Shown here: in pieces, positions 42,709 to 51,659 of the stretch
Numbering within the stretch: position 1 is the stretch's first letter
How the letters are laid out: each line of letters starts with the position of its first letter
Origin: Streptomyces antnestii
GTDB lineage: Bacteria > Actinomycetota > Actinomycetes > Streptomycetales > Streptomycetaceae
Reading direction: 5' to 3'
Length of the DNA: 64,000 nt
Assembly (NCBI RefSeq): GCF_004005495.1
Contig: NZ_RZYA01000003.1
Location: forward strand, 248,001-312,000
Position numbers and translations under genes: made by a program
The notes under the pieces: generated by a model
Told to the model about the DNA's origin: nothing
Databases searched by the model: none
Seen by the model: only the letters and a program-made list of their open reading frames with translations

Positions 42709-43689
42709 ATGGCCGTACAGAAGCTTCCGCTCGCGAAGGCGATCAACGAGTCGCTGCGCATGGCGCTCGACACCGACCCCAAGGTCCTCGTCATGGGCGA
42801 GGACGTCGGCAAGCTCGGCGGTGTCTTCCGCGTCACCGACGGGCTGCAGAAGGACTTCGGCGAGGACCGGGTCATCGACACCCCGCTCGCCGAGTCGGGC
42901 ATCGTCGGCACGGCCATCGGCCTCGCCCTGCGCGGGTACCGGCCGGTCGTCGAGATCCAGTTCGACGGTTTCGTCTTCCCCGCGTACGACCAGATCGTCA
43001 CGCAGCTCGCGAAGATGCACGCCCGCGCGCTCGGCAAGATCAAGCTGCCCGTCGTCGTGCGCATTCCGTACGGCGGCGGCATCGGCGCGGTCGAGCACCA
43101 CAGCGAGTCGCCCGAGGCGCTGTTCGCGCACGTGGCGGGTCTGAAAGTGGTCTCTCCCTCGAACGCGTCGGACGCGTACTGGATGATGCAGCAGGCCATC
43201 CAGAGCGACGACCCGGTGATCTTCTTCGAGCCGAAGCGGCGCTACTGGGACAAGGGCGAGGTCGACACCGAGGCGATCCCCGGACCGCTGCACGGCGCGC
43301 GCACGGTGCGCGAGGGCACGGACCTGACGCTCGTCGCATACGGGCCGATGGTCAAGGTCTGCCTCGAGGTGGCCGCGGCCGCCCAGGAGGAGGGCAAGTC
43401 CCTGGAGGTCCTCGACCTGCGCTCCATGTCGCCCATCGACTTCGACGCGATCCAGAAGTCCGTCGAGAAGACCCGCCGTCTCGTCGTCGTCCACGAGGCC
43501 CCGGTCTTCCTCGGTACGGGAGCGGAGATCGCCGCCCGCATCGCGGAGCGGTGCTTCTACCATCTGGAGGCGCCCGTGCTGCGGGTCGGCGGCTATCACG
43601 TGCCCTATCCGCCGGCGCGCCTCGAGGACGAGTACCTGCCGGGCCTCGACCGGGTGCTCGATGCCGTCGACCGCTCGCTGGCGTACTGA
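42709..43689 (+). CDS. bkdB: 2-oxoacid dehydrogenase E1 beta (second copy)
   Basis: A 326-residue E1 beta. Motifs VLVMGEDVGKLGGVFRVTD, DTPLAESGIVGTAIG, YGGGIGAVEHHSES and VIFFEPKRRYW are present. VVVHEAPVFLGTGAEIAARI begins the C-terminal domain. The ATG follows GAGGGAGGCAAC, with 2 bp from the E1 alpha stop. The N-terminus is about 16 residues shorter than in the first operon. Confidence 0.94.
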   Translation: MAVQKLPLAKAINESLRMALDTDPKVLVMGEDVGKLGGVFRVTDGLQKDFGEDRVIDTPLAESGIVGTAIGLALRGYRPVVEIQFDGFVFPAYDQIVTQLAKMHARALGKIKLPVVVRIPYGGGIGAVEHHSESPEALFAHVAGLKVVSPSNASDAYWMMQQAIQSDDPVIFFEPKRRYWDKGEVDTEAIPGPLHGARTVREGTDLTLVAYGPMVKVCLEVAAAAQEEGKSLEVLDLRSMSPIDFDAIQKSVEKTRRLVVVHEAPVFLGTGAEIAARIAERCFYHLEAPVLRVGGYHVPYPPARLEDEYLPGLDRVLDAVDRSLAY

Positions 43690-43699
43690 GGAGAGGGCC

Positions 43700-45103
43700 G
43701 TGACGACGATGACTGACGCTGCGCTGGCCGAGTTCAAGATGCCCGACGTGGGCGAGGGGCTCACCGAGGCCGAGATTCTCAAGTGGTACGTACAGCCGGG
43801 TGACTCCGTCACCGACGGGCAGGTCGTGTGCGAGGTGGAGACGGCGAAGGCGGCCGTCGAGCTGCCGATCCCGTTCAACGGCGTGGTGCGCGAGCTGCGG
43901 TTCCCCGAGGGGACGACCGTGGACGTGGGGCAGGTGATCATCGCGGTGGACGTGGCCGGTGGGGCCGGCTCCGCCGCGGCACCCGTGTCCGTACCGGAGC
44001 CTGCGGCTCCGGAGGCGGCGCCCGAGGAGGAGGCACCGCAGGGGCGGCAGCCGGTTCTCGTGGGGTACGGGGTTTCCGAGGCGTCGACCAAGCGACGTCC
44101 CCGTAAGGGATCAGTGGTCGAGGCCCCTGTGACGATCACGGAGCCGGTGGCTGTGCCCACCCTCCCCGGGCCAGCTGCCCCCAGCGGTGGAGGCACCGGC
44201 CGCCCGCTCGCCAAGCCCCCCGTGCGCAAGCTCGCCAAGGACCTCGGCGTCGACCTGGCCTCGCTCGCGCCCTCAGGCCCCGACGGCGTGATCACGCGCG
44301 AGGACGTGTACGCGGCCGCGGCCCCGGCACCGGCGCCGGAACCGGCCGTGACCGAGGCCCCGGCGCCCGCCGCCGTGCCGCAGCCCGTCGTCTCCGCCGA
44401 AGCGCGCGAGACCCGCATCCCCGTCAAGGGTGTCCGCAAGGCGACGGCGGCCGCGATGGTCGGCTCCGCCTTCACCGCCCCGCATGTCACCGAGTTCGTG
44501 ACGGTCGATGTGACGCGGACGATGAAGCTCGTCGAGGAGCTGAAGGGCGACAAGGAGATGCAGGGGCTGCGGGTGAACCCCCTGCTCCTCATCGCCAAGG
44601 CGCTGCTCGTCGCGATCAGGCGGAACCCCGAGGTGAACGCCGCCTGGGACGAGGTGAACCAGGAGATCGTCCAGAAGCACTACGTGAATCTGGGCATCGC
44701 CGCGGCCACGCCCCGCGGGCTGATCGTGCCGAACATCAAGGACGCGCACGCCAAGACCCTGCCCGAACTGGCCACGGCGCTCGGTGAGTTGGTCTCGACG
44801 GCCCGCGAGGGCAAGACCTCTCCCGGCGCCATGCAGGGCGGCACGGTGACCATCACGAACGTCGGCGTCTTCGGCGTCGACACGGGCACGCCGATCCTGA
44901 ACCCCGGCGAGTCGGCGATCCTCGCCATCGGTGCGATCAAGCTGCAGCCCTGGGTGCACAAGGGCAAGGTGAAGCCTCGTCAGGTGACCACGCTGGCCCT
45001 GTCGTTCGACCACCGACTGGTCGACGGCGAGCTGGGCTCGAAGGTGCTTGCGGATGTTGCCGCGATCCTTGAGCAGCCGAAGCGGTTGATCACCTGGGCG
45101 TAG
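43700..45103 (+). CDS. bkdC: 2-oxoacid dehydrogenase E2 (second copy)
   Basis: A 467-residue acyltransferase. GTG 43700 follows GGAGAGG; ATG 43709 (MTDAAL) is an alternative. Lipoyl domain with lipoylated Lys50 in ETAKAAVEL. Subunit-binding domain with VRKLAKDLGVDLASLAP (about 175-210). Two Pro/Ala linkers are seen. The catalytic part has FDHRLVDGE, the His-x-x-x-Asp pair. Again no E3 gene follows; the next element is an intergenic palindrome and a convergent DD-peptidase. Confidence 0.93.
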   Translation: MTTMTDAALAEFKMPDVGEGLTEAEILKWYVQPGDSVTDGQVVCEVETAKAAVELPIPFNGVVRELRFPEGTTVDVGQVIIAVDVAGGAGSAAAPVSVPEPAAPEAAPEEEAPQGRQPVLVGYGVSEASTKRRPRKGSVVEAPVTITEPVAVPTLPGPAAPSGGGTGRPLAKPPVRKLAKDLGVDLASLAPSGPDGVITREDVYAAAAPAPAPEPAVTEAPAPAAVPQPVVSAEARETRIPVKGVRKATAAAMVGSAFTAPHVTEFVTVDVTRTMKLVEELKGDKEMQGLRVNPLLLIAKALLVAIRRNPEVNAAWDEVNQEIVQKHYVNLGIAAATPRGLIVPNIKDAHAKTLPELATALGELVSTAREGKTSPGAMQGGTVTITNVGVFGVDTGTPILNPGESAILAIGAIKLQPWVHKGKVKPRQVTTLALSFDHRLVDGELGSKVLADVAAILEQPKRLITWA

Positions 45104-45172
45104 GACCGGCGCTCGTCCGCGGGTCGTTTGTGGCTGAGCGCGCCCGCGCGGCGGAGCCGCATTTCGATACAG

Positions 45173-45198
45173 CCCCGCGCCCCTTAAGGGGCGCGGGG
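45173..45198. repeat. Streptomyces intergenic palindrome, also a bidirectional terminator
   Basis: A perfect 26-bp palindrome reading CCCCGCGCCCCTT then AAGGGGCGCGGGG, followed by AACTGCG. I recognise it as the abundant intergenic element of Streptomyces chromosomes (CCCCGCGCCCC/GGGGCGCGGGGAACTGCG). It sits between two convergent genes. Confidence 0.8.
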
Positions 45199-45223
45199 AA
45201 CTGCGTATGTGCAAGGTCGCGCG

Positions 45224-46126
45224 TTACTTCTTGAAGCCGTAGTCCATGAGCTTCTTCGCGTCCGCCGTGCGGTTCGTGACGGAGGTGGAGGCGAGGACGG
45301 TGCCGATGACCGTCTTGCCGTTGCGGGTCGCGGCGAAGACCAGGCAGTACTTGGCCTCGGGGCCCGAGCCGGTCTTCACGCCGATGGTGCCGGCGTAGGA
45401 GCCGAGCAGGTTGTTCGTGTTGGACCACGACATGTAGCGGTAGCCGCCGCTCGACGTCGTGACCTTCTGCTTCGTCGACGTCGTCTTCACGACCGTGCGG
45501 AACGTGGAGTTCTTCATCGCGGACGACGCGATCTTCGTCAGGTCGCGCGGCGTCGAGTAGTTCGCGCCGCTGCCGATGCCGTCGAACGAGTCGAAGTGCG
45601 TGTTCTTCAGGCCCATGTCCGTGGCGGCCTTGTTCATCTTGCCGATGAAGGACGTCACGCGGGCCGAGCGGGTGGTGCCGGAGCCGAACTTGTCGGCCAG
45701 CGCGTACGCGGCGTCGCAGCCGGACGGAAGCATCAGCCCGTACAGGAGCTGGCGGACGGTGACCTTGTCACCGACGATCAGGTGGGCCGACGAGGCGTTC
45801 TTCGCGACGATGTAGTCGCTGTACGCCTTCTGGATCGTGACCTTGGAGTCCAGGTTCAGGTTCGACTGCGCCAGGACGACCTTCGCGGTCATGATCTTGG
45901 TGGTGGAGCCGGTGGAACGGCGGGTGTCCGCGGCCTTGGTGTAGAGGCTCGTACCGGTCCCGTTGTTCATCACGTAGCCGCCCGCGGCGACGATCGTGGG
46001 AGTGGGCAGCGTGGCGGCCTGCGCGGAGGTGGCGAAGACCCCGCTCGCCAGGACCGCGCCGGCGGTCACGGTGGCGGCGGCGGTTACGCGGCGCATGCCT
46101 GAGATGCCCTTGATGCGGGTTTTCAA
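45224..46126 (-). CDS. K15-type D-alanyl-D-alanine peptidase/transpeptidase
   Basis: A secreted serine penicillin-binding enzyme. A TTG start at 46126 has GGAG 8 nt upstream and gives 300 residues; ATG 46096 has only a poor site. A signal peptide follows (TAAATVTAGAVLASGVFATSAQA). Active-site motifs are STTK, SGC (in MLPSGCDAAYALAD) and KTGSG. The Cys in place of the usual Asn of SxN matches the Streptomyces K15 DD-transpeptidase, which also has SGC. It is convergent with the second bkd operon and divergent from the GntR gene. Confidence 0.9.
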   Translation of the reverse strand: MKTRIKGISGMRRVTAAATVTAGAVLASGVFATSAQAATLPTPTIVAAGGYVMNNGTGTSLYTKAADTRRSTGSTTKIMTAKVVLAQSNLNLDSKVTIQKAYSDYIVAKNASSAHLIVGDKVTVRQLLYGLMLPSGCDAAYALADKFGSGTTRSARVTSFIGKMNKAATDMGLKNTHFDSFDGIGSGANYSTPRDLTKIASSAMKNSTFRTVVKTTSTKQKVTTSSGGYRYMSWSNTNNLLGSYAGTIGVKTGSGPEAKYCLVFAATRNGKTVIGTVLASTSVTNRTADAKKLMDYGFKK

Positions 46127-46134
46127 GTTAAACG

Positions 46135-46138
46135 CTCC
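46135..46138 (-). promoter_or_regulatory. Ribosome-binding site deciding a TTG start
   Basis: GGAG on the minus strand, 8 nt before TTG 46126 of the K15-type gene. Confidence 0.5.
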
Positions 46139-46300
46139 AAATGCCCCTGGAATGCGGCCACATGAGGGTGTGGCCCGCTGAAGAGACTCCTGAGAGCGCC
46201 GGATGGATGTACTGGAGCGAGGAGAAATTGTGGCGCGTATCTCCGTCCGAATCCTGGACAGCCGCCGACGATGCGTACGTGTTGTATCTATGATGTGCGC

Positions 46301-46969
46301 ATGCCTTCCGTGCCCCCGTCCCCCCTCGCCGTCAAGCGGCCACCAGCGGCCGACCGTGTCTACGACCACATCAAGCGCAGCGTGCTCGAACGCCGTTACG
46401 AGGGCGGGACGTTGCTCACCGAGGGCGAGCTCGCCGAGGCCGTCGGGGTGTCCCGCACCCCGGTGCGCGAGGCGCTGCTCAAGCTGGAGGTCGAGGGGCT
46501 GATCAAGCTCTACCCGAAGAAGGGCGCCCTGGTCCTGGCCGTCTCCGCGCAGGAGATCGCCGACGTCGTCGAGACCCGCCTCCTCGTCGAGGAGCACTCC
46601 GTGCGCAAGGCGGTCCCCGCGCCCGCGAGCCTCATCGCCCGCCTGGAGGAGCTGCTCACCCTCCAGCGGACGCAGGCCGAGGCCGGCGACTTCGCCGACG
46701 CGGCGAGCACCGACCGCTGCTTCCACGCCGAGATCGTCCGCAGCGGAGGCAACGCGATCCTCTCCCGCCTCTACGACCAGCTGCGCGACCGCCAGCTGAG
46801 GATGGGCGTCGCCGTCATGCACTCGCACCCCGACCGGATCGCCAAGACGCTCACCGAGCACAAGGAGATCCTCGACGCGCTGCGCTCCGGCGACACGGAG
46901 GCGGCCGTCGCCGTCGTCCGCCGGCACGTCGGCTGGTTCTCGAACCTGGCCCGGGGCGAGGTCCGATGA
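46301..46969 (+). CDS. GntR-family regulator with FCD domain
   Basis: A 222-residue regulator, ATG 46301 (MPSVPPSP). The winged HTH (VYDHIKRSVLERRYEGG, LAEAVGVSRTPVREALL) is followed by an all-helical FCD ligand domain (DRCFHAEIVRSGGNAILS, HKEILDALRSGD) with metal-binding His/Asp positions. It overlaps the MFS gene by 4 bp, so it probably controls that transporter. The region just upstream (TTGTATCTATGATGTGC) is AT-rich and suits an autoregulatory site. Confidence 0.9.
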   Translation: MPSVPPSPLAVKRPPAADRVYDHIKRSVLERRYEGGTLLTEGELAEAVGVSRTPVREALLKLEVEGLIKLYPKKGALVLAVSAQEIADVVETRLLVEEHSVRKAVPAPASLIARLEELLTLQRTQAEAGDFADAASTDRCFHAEIVRSGGNAILSRLYDQLRDRQLRMGVAVMHSHPDRIAKTLTEHKEILDALRSGDTEAAVAVVRRHVGWFSNLARGEVR

Positions 46970-48270
46970 GCTCCGCCGGCAGCACGGCACTGCCCGGGGA
47001 CCCGCCCGGCGGCCGCAGAGCCGTCGCCGTGTGGTGCACAGGCGTCGCCGTCTACTTCGTCGCCGTCATCTTCCGCACCTCGCTGGGCGTGGCAGGGCTC
47101 GACGCCGTCGACCGCTTCCACATCAACGCCTCGGCGCTGTCCACCTTCTCGATCCTCCAGCTCCTCGTCTACGCGGGCATGCAGATACCCGTCGGCCTGA
47201 TGGTCGACCGGCTCGGCACGAAGCGCGTCCTGACGATCGGCGTCGTCCTCTTCACCCTCGGCCAGCTCGGCTTCGCGTTCTCGCCCTCGTACGGGACGGC
47301 CCTCGTGTCGCGCGCGCTGCTCGGCTGCGGCGACGCGATGACGTTCATCAGCGTGCTGCGGCTCGGCACCCGCTGGTTCCCCGCCCGCCGCGGGCCGCTC
47401 GTCGGGCAGCTCGCCGGGCTCGTCGGCATGGCCGGCAACCTCGTCTCCACGCTCGTGATCGCCCGCCTGCTGCACGGCGTGGGCTGGGAGGCCGCCTTCG
47501 CGGGCAGCGCGCTCGCCGGAGTCGTCGTCCTCGTCCTGCTGCTGCTCTTCCTGAAGGACCACCCCGAGGGCTTCGAGCCGGAGCCCGTGCTGCACAGGGG
47601 CGCGGCCTTCGTGCGCGGCCAGATCCTGGCGTCCTGGCGGGAGCCCGGCACGCGGCTCGGCCTGTGGGTGCACTTCACGACGCAGTTCCCGGCCATGGTG
47701 TTCCTGCTGCTGTGGGGCCTGCCGTTCCTCGTCGAGGCGCAGGGCCTGTCCCGCGGCACCGCCGGCGAGCTGCTCACCCTCGTCGTGATGTCCAACATGG
47801 TGATCGGGCTCGTCTACGGACAGATCGTGGCCCGGCACCACGCGGCCCGTCTGCCGCTCGCGCTCGGCACGGTGGCCGGTACGGCGCTGATGTGGGCCGT
47901 GACGATCGCCTACCCCGGCGACCACGCCCCGATGTGGCTCCTGGTCATGTTCTGCACGGTGCTCGGCGCGTGCGGGCCCGCGTCCATGATCGGGTTCGAC
48001 TTCGCGCGCCCGGCGAACCCGCCGGAGCGGCAGGGAACGGCGTCCGGCATCGTCAACATGGGCGGGTTCGTGGCCTCGATGACGACCCTGTTCGCGATCG
48101 GCGTCCTGCTGGACGCGACCGGCGACAACTACCGCGTGGCGTTCTGTGCGGTCTTCGTGCTCGAAGCGCTCGGCGTGAGCCAGATCCTGCGGCTGCGCAG
48201 GCGGGCCGTGCGGCGCGAGCGGGAACGCCTGGTCGCCAGCCGGGTCGAGGCGGTGCACGTCCCGGCCTGA
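46966..48270 (+). CDS. MFS transporter
   Basis: A 434-residue major facilitator with about 12 hydrophobic helices and the loop-2/3 motif GLMVDRLGTKRVL. An N-terminal tail of 20 residues and a basic C-terminal tail (RRRAVRRERER) are cytoplasmic. The translational coupling to GntR suggests export or uptake of a metabolite sensed by that regulator. Substrate unknown. Confidence 0.88.
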   Translation: MSSAGSTALPGDPPGGRRAVAVWCTGVAVYFVAVIFRTSLGVAGLDAVDRFHINASALSTFSILQLLVYAGMQIPVGLMVDRLGTKRVLTIGVVLFTLGQLGFAFSPSYGTALVSRALLGCGDAMTFISVLRLGTRWFPARRGPLVGQLAGLVGMAGNLVSTLVIARLLHGVGWEAAFAGSALAGVVVLVLLLLFLKDHPEGFEPEPVLHRGAAFVRGQILASWREPGTRLGLWVHFTTQFPAMVFLLLWGLPFLVEAQGLSRGTAGELLTLVVMSNMVIGLVYGQIVARHHAARLPLALGTVAGTALMWAVTIAYPGDHAPMWLLVMFCTVLGACGPASMIGFDFARPANPPERQGTASGIVNMGGFVASMTTLFAIGVLLDATGDNYRVAFCAVFVLEALGVSQILRLRRRAVRRERERLVASRVEAVHVPA

Positions 48271-48303
48271 GCGCGCCCGCGCCCAGAGGTTCCGGGGAGG
48301 GGC

Positions 48304-48327
48304 GGGGCGGGGCCGTGGCCCCGCCCC
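48304..48327. terminator. Bidirectional terminator between convergent genes
   Basis: GGGGCGGGGCC (48304-48314) pairs with GGCCCCGCCCC (48317-48327), between the MFS gene and the mycothiol-isomerase-like gene. Confidence 0.7.
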
Positions 48328-48331
48328 CGAC

Positions 48332-49156
48332 TCACGGCGTGACGACCATCGCGTTCACGATGGCCGCCGCCAGGTCCGGATCGCCCTCGATCTTCACCCT
48401 GTCCCCCGCGCCCTCCGGCGTGATCCGCCCGCAGGCCAGCCGGACGAACGTCTCCCAGTCGAGGGAGAGCGTCACGGCGGGGCCGAGCGAGGGCGCGCCG
48501 TCGATCGTGCCGCGCCCCTCCGCGTCCACGCGGACCGTGCGCAGGAACTCGACGGGGCCGTGCACATCGATGACGACCGCGGAACTCGGCGGCGCCGACG
48601 CGTCCTTGGCGACGATCTTCGGCAGCACGGCGAGCAGCATGTCGCGCGTGACGTACGCGCCGGGGGAGTCGATGTTGCCGGGCCGGTTCAGCGCGACGCG
48701 CAGGTCCTGTTCGTGCACCCAGATGTCGAACGCGCGCCTGCGCATGGCGTATTCGAGGGTCTCCTCCACGGCGCGCGGGCCGCGCACGATCGTGTCGGGG
48801 GCGCGCGTCTCGTTCCGCAGCTGACGGGAGCGGCGGATGATCGTGTACTCCAGCTCGGAGACCATCTCCGGCGCCGTGTGGTGGCGGCGCACGTCGACCT
48901 GGACCTCCTGGTAACGCTGCGCGTCGGTCTTCACGTGGTACAGGTCGCGGGGCAGGCTGTGGATGGGCCGGGGGTCACCCAGCATCTCGCAGTCCACGCC
49001 GATGACATGGGACACGATGTCCCGCACCGACCAGCCGGGGCATGGGGTGGCCCGGTTCCACTCGCCCTCCACCAGGGGCGTCACCAGCTCGGATATCGCT
49101 TCGACGGAATGGGTCCAGGCATCGGCGTAGGACTGAAGACTGGGGTGGAGACTCAC
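48332..49156 (-). CDS. Maleylpyruvate isomerase/DinB-like family protein
   Basis: A 274-residue protein of the mycothiol-dependent maleylpyruvate isomerase N-terminal family (four-helix DinB-like fold), GTG start at 49156. The signature TPCPGWSVRDIVSHVIGVD has the conserved Trp and metal-ligand His. RAFDIWVHEQDLR supplies a second His. The C-terminal part (FVRLACGRITPEGAGDRV) is the SCP2-like MDMPI_C extension. A mycothiol-dependent reaction is likely, the substrate is unknown. Divergent from the nitrilase gene across 175 bp. Confidence 0.85.
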   Translation of the reverse strand: MSLHPSLQSYADAWTHSVEAISELVTPLVEGEWNRATPCPGWSVRDIVSHVIGVDCEMLGDPRPIHSLPRDLYHVKTDAQRYQEVQVDVRRHHTAPEMVSELEYTIIRRSRQLRNETRAPDTIVRGPRAVEETLEYAMRRRAFDIWVHEQDLRVALNRPGNIDSPGAYVTRDMLLAVLPKIVAKDASAPPSSAVVIDVHGPVEFLRTVRVDAEGRGTIDGAPSLGPAVTLSLDWETFVRLACGRITPEGAGDRVKIEGDPDLAAAIVNAMVVTP

Positions 49157-49331
49157 GGAACGGGACCCCTCGGGCGGTTGTGTCGCGGGCAGTGGGTGTC
49201 TTGGAACGTTCTGGGGGTCCGGGGGGCTCCCCCGGAAATGCACAGTACGCTGCCAGCAGGCACCCCGGCAGTGCTTTCGTGTGACGATCGTAGGCCCGTA
49301 GAGACGGCTCGAATGCCAGGACGGTGGTAGT

Positions 49332-50129
49332 GTGCGCGCCTCGCTCATCCAGATCCGTGTAGACGCTGACGAATCGGTCGATTCCCGTAGGCTGCGCGCC
49401 GCTTCGATGGTGCGGGATCAGGCCGGGTCGGCCGACCTCGTCGTCCTCCCCGAGCTCTGGACCACGGGCGCCTTCGCCTACGAGGCTTTCGCCGCCGAGG
49501 CGGAGCCGCTGGAGGGCCCCACGTACGAGGCGATGGCGAAGGCCGCGAGCGACGCGGGCGTCTGGCTGCTCGCGGGCAGCATCCCCGAGCGTGACCCGGA
49601 GGGCCCGCTCTACAACACCGCCCTCGTCTTCTCGCCCGACGGCGAACTCGCCGCCGCCTACCGCAAGATCCACCGCTTCGGCTTCGACAAGGGCGAGGCC
49701 GTCCTGATGAGCGCGGGCGGCGAACTCGTCACCGTACGCCTGCCGGAGACCGTCCTCGGCGTCACCACCTGCTACGACCTGCGCTTCCCCGAGCTGTACC
49801 GGGGCCTCGTCGACCGGGGCGCCGAAACCTTCGTCGTCTCCGCGGGCTGGCCCGAGCGGCGCCGCGAGCACTGGACCCTGCTCGCCCGGGCCCGCGCCGT
49901 CGAGAACCAGGCGTACGTGCTCGCCTGCGGCACCGCCGGTACGCACGCGGGGGTGGAGCAGGCCGGGCACAGCGTCGTCGTGGACCCGTGGGGCGAGGTG
50001 CTCGGGGAGGCGGGCGCCGGCGAGGAGGTGCTCACCGTCGAGTTCGACGCGACGGCCGTCGCCGGGACCCGCGAACGCTTCCCGGCACTCAAGGACCGCC
50101 TCCTGGGCCTGGACCCGCCCCGCCGCTGA
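49332..50129 (+). CDS. Carbon-nitrogen hydrolase (nitrilase superfamily)
   Basis: A 265-residue amidase-type enzyme with the catalytic triad Glu (VVLPELWTTG), Lys (YRKIHRFGFDKG) and Cys (VTTCYDLRFPE). Loop residues are like omega-amidase/2-oxoglutaramate amidase (Nit2/YafV), for which the FPELYRGL segment is typical. GTG start at 49332. Probable role is repair of deaminated glutamine or glutathione products. Confidence 0.9.
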   Translation: MRASLIQIRVDADESVDSRRLRAASMVRDQAGSADLVVLPELWTTGAFAYEAFAAEAEPLEGPTYEAMAKAASDAGVWLLAGSIPERDPEGPLYNTALVFSPDGELAAAYRKIHRFGFDKGEAVLMSAGGELVTVRLPETVLGVTTCYDLRFPELYRGLVDRGAETFVVSAGWPERRREHWTLLARARAVENQAYVLACGTAGTHAGVEQAGHSVVVDPWGEVLGEAGAGEEVLTVEFDATAVAGTRERFPALKDRLLGLDPPRR

Positions 50130-50152
50130 CGCCTTGTCGGGCCCTTTACGCC

Positions 50153-50647
50153 TCAGTCGTCCCCGCGTTCCTTCTCCGCCAGGTGGATCACGCAGACCGC
50201 GACGGCGATGAGCAGCGCGGGGTCCGCGTCCTCACGGATGACGTCGACGCCGTACGTGTCCCGCACCCGCAGCCAGCGCCGCGAGATGTGGGCGAGCATC
50301 TCGCCGTCGTACTCGACGACGAACTCGCGGTCCAGGATCTTGCCGCTGACGTCGAGTACGGTGCCGTCGACCAGCTCGACCCGGTAGTGGTTGCGCAGCA
50401 GGGACAGGCGCTTGCGCTTGATCCTGGCGAGGGCCTCGTCGCCCCGTTCGATGACCATCGTGTCGCGCAGGGCGAACATCTTCTCGTGGATGTCGATGAG
50501 CACCCGCCCGTCGGGCCCCTTCAGCTGGAAGGTGTCCCGCAGCCGCATCGCCTTGCCGTCGACGAGATAGGCCTTGTGGCCCTGCTCGTCCTCGATCCAG
50601 TAGTCCTCGCCCACGGCGAAGAGCCGCTCTCGAACCTCGTATCTCAT
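50153..50647 (-). CDS. LURP-one-related family protein
   Basis: A 164-residue protein of the LURP-one/scramblase-like beta-barrel family. ATG 50647 (MRYEVRERL). FAVGEDYWIEDEQGHKAYLVDGKA and VLDVSGKILDREFVVEYDGE are conserved. The C-terminal stretch ALLIAVAVCVIHLAEKE is hydrophobic and may contact the membrane. Function unknown. It is convergent with the nitrilase gene (23 bp). Confidence 0.82.
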   Translation of the reverse strand: MRYEVRERLFAVGEDYWIEDEQGHKAYLVDGKAMRLRDTFQLKGPDGRVLIDIHEKMFALRDTMVIERGDEALARIKRKRLSLLRNHYRVELVDGTVLDVSGKILDREFVVEYDGEMLAHISRRWLRVRDTYGVDVIREDADPALLIAVAVCVIHLAEKERGDD

Positions 50648-50700
50648 ACGTCGTAGCGTGCCCGGACCGCGCGCCGGAACTCCTGCCGGAACTCGCCCGG

Positions 50701-51576
50701 TCACCCGGGCGGCGGTGTCCCGAGCCGGCGCGCCAGCGGCGGCTCGTGCGCGAGGACGTACCCGGCGGCGATCCCCAGGCAGACGACCGTGAACAGCGCG
50801 ATGAGCCACGACAGCAGAGTGAGCACCATGCCGAACGGGCCGAACGCGGACAGCGAACGGTCCAGCGTGCGCGGCATGTAGAAGCGCGACGCCCACGCGA
50901 GGGCGACCACACCGACGCCGGTCAGGACGGCGCCCGGCAGCAGCGGCAGCCACGTCACCCGGCCGCCCAGCAGCAGATGCTGCGTCCACCACCACAGCAG
51001 GGTGCTCGACACGGCGGACAGCGGCAGCCCCAGCCAGGCACCCGCCCCGAACCCGTCCCGCAGCAGCCCCTGGACCACGAGCGCGGACAGCCAGACGAGC
51101 AGCCACACCACCCACCGCCACGCGATGAGCCGCAGACCCGCGGGCGGCACGTGCCAGGACCGCTCGCACACGCGCTGCAGGGCGCGGCTGCACGCGGTCG
51201 CCGACAGCAGCGTGACCACCACGCCGACGGACCCCGAGGTCTCGCGCGCCGTCTGGTCGGTCGTCCCGAGGACCTTCCGCACCTGGTCGAGCGCCGACCC
51301 GGAGAGCCCGAGCGCGTACGTGGCCGAGGCGACGAGCTGGTCGCGTACGGACGACGGGGCGAACGCGGCGAAGACGAAGAGCACCGGGATCGCCGTCAGG
51401 AACGCCTGCGCGGCGAGCCGCGTCGAGGAGTCCAGGAGGCTCACGTCCACCATCTGCCGCATCATGCGGCTGATGAACGGCAGCTGCTCCCGCAGCCCGG
51501 CGGCCCACGCCCTCCCCCACCGCGCGACCGTGGCCAGCTTGCCGGCGAGGCCGCCGCGTGAACTGTCGTCCGTCAT
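50701..51576 (-). CDS. YihY/BrkB-type membrane protein
   Basis: A 291-residue protein with about six hydrophobic helices, ATG 51576 (MTDDSSRG). Features are AAQAFLTAIPVLFVFAAFAP near the N-terminus, AWRWVVWLLVWLSALVVQ and FGPFGMVLTLLSWLIALF. The family was once called ribonuclease BN; transport or envelope roles are suspected. No catalytic motif. Confidence 0.82.
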   Translation of the reverse strand: MTDDSSRGGLAGKLATVARWGRAWAAGLREQLPFISRMMRQMVDVSLLDSSTRLAAQAFLTAIPVLFVFAAFAPSSVRDQLVASATYALGLSGSALDQVRKVLGTTDQTARETSGSVGVVVTLLSATACSRALQRVCERSWHVPPAGLRLIAWRWVVWLLVWLSALVVQGLLRDGFGAGAWLGLPLSAVSSTLLWWWTQHLLLGGRVTWLPLLPGAVLTGVGVVALAWASRFYMPRTLDRSLSAFGPFGMVLTLLSWLIALFTVVCLGIAAGYVLAHEPPLARRLGTPPPG

Positions 51577-51659
51577 AGCTGCCAAGCGTCGGCCACGCAC
51601 GGCCCTGGGACACGTTGCCGGGCGGCGGGGTGGGCCGTACGGGTGAGGGCCGTTGCGGG

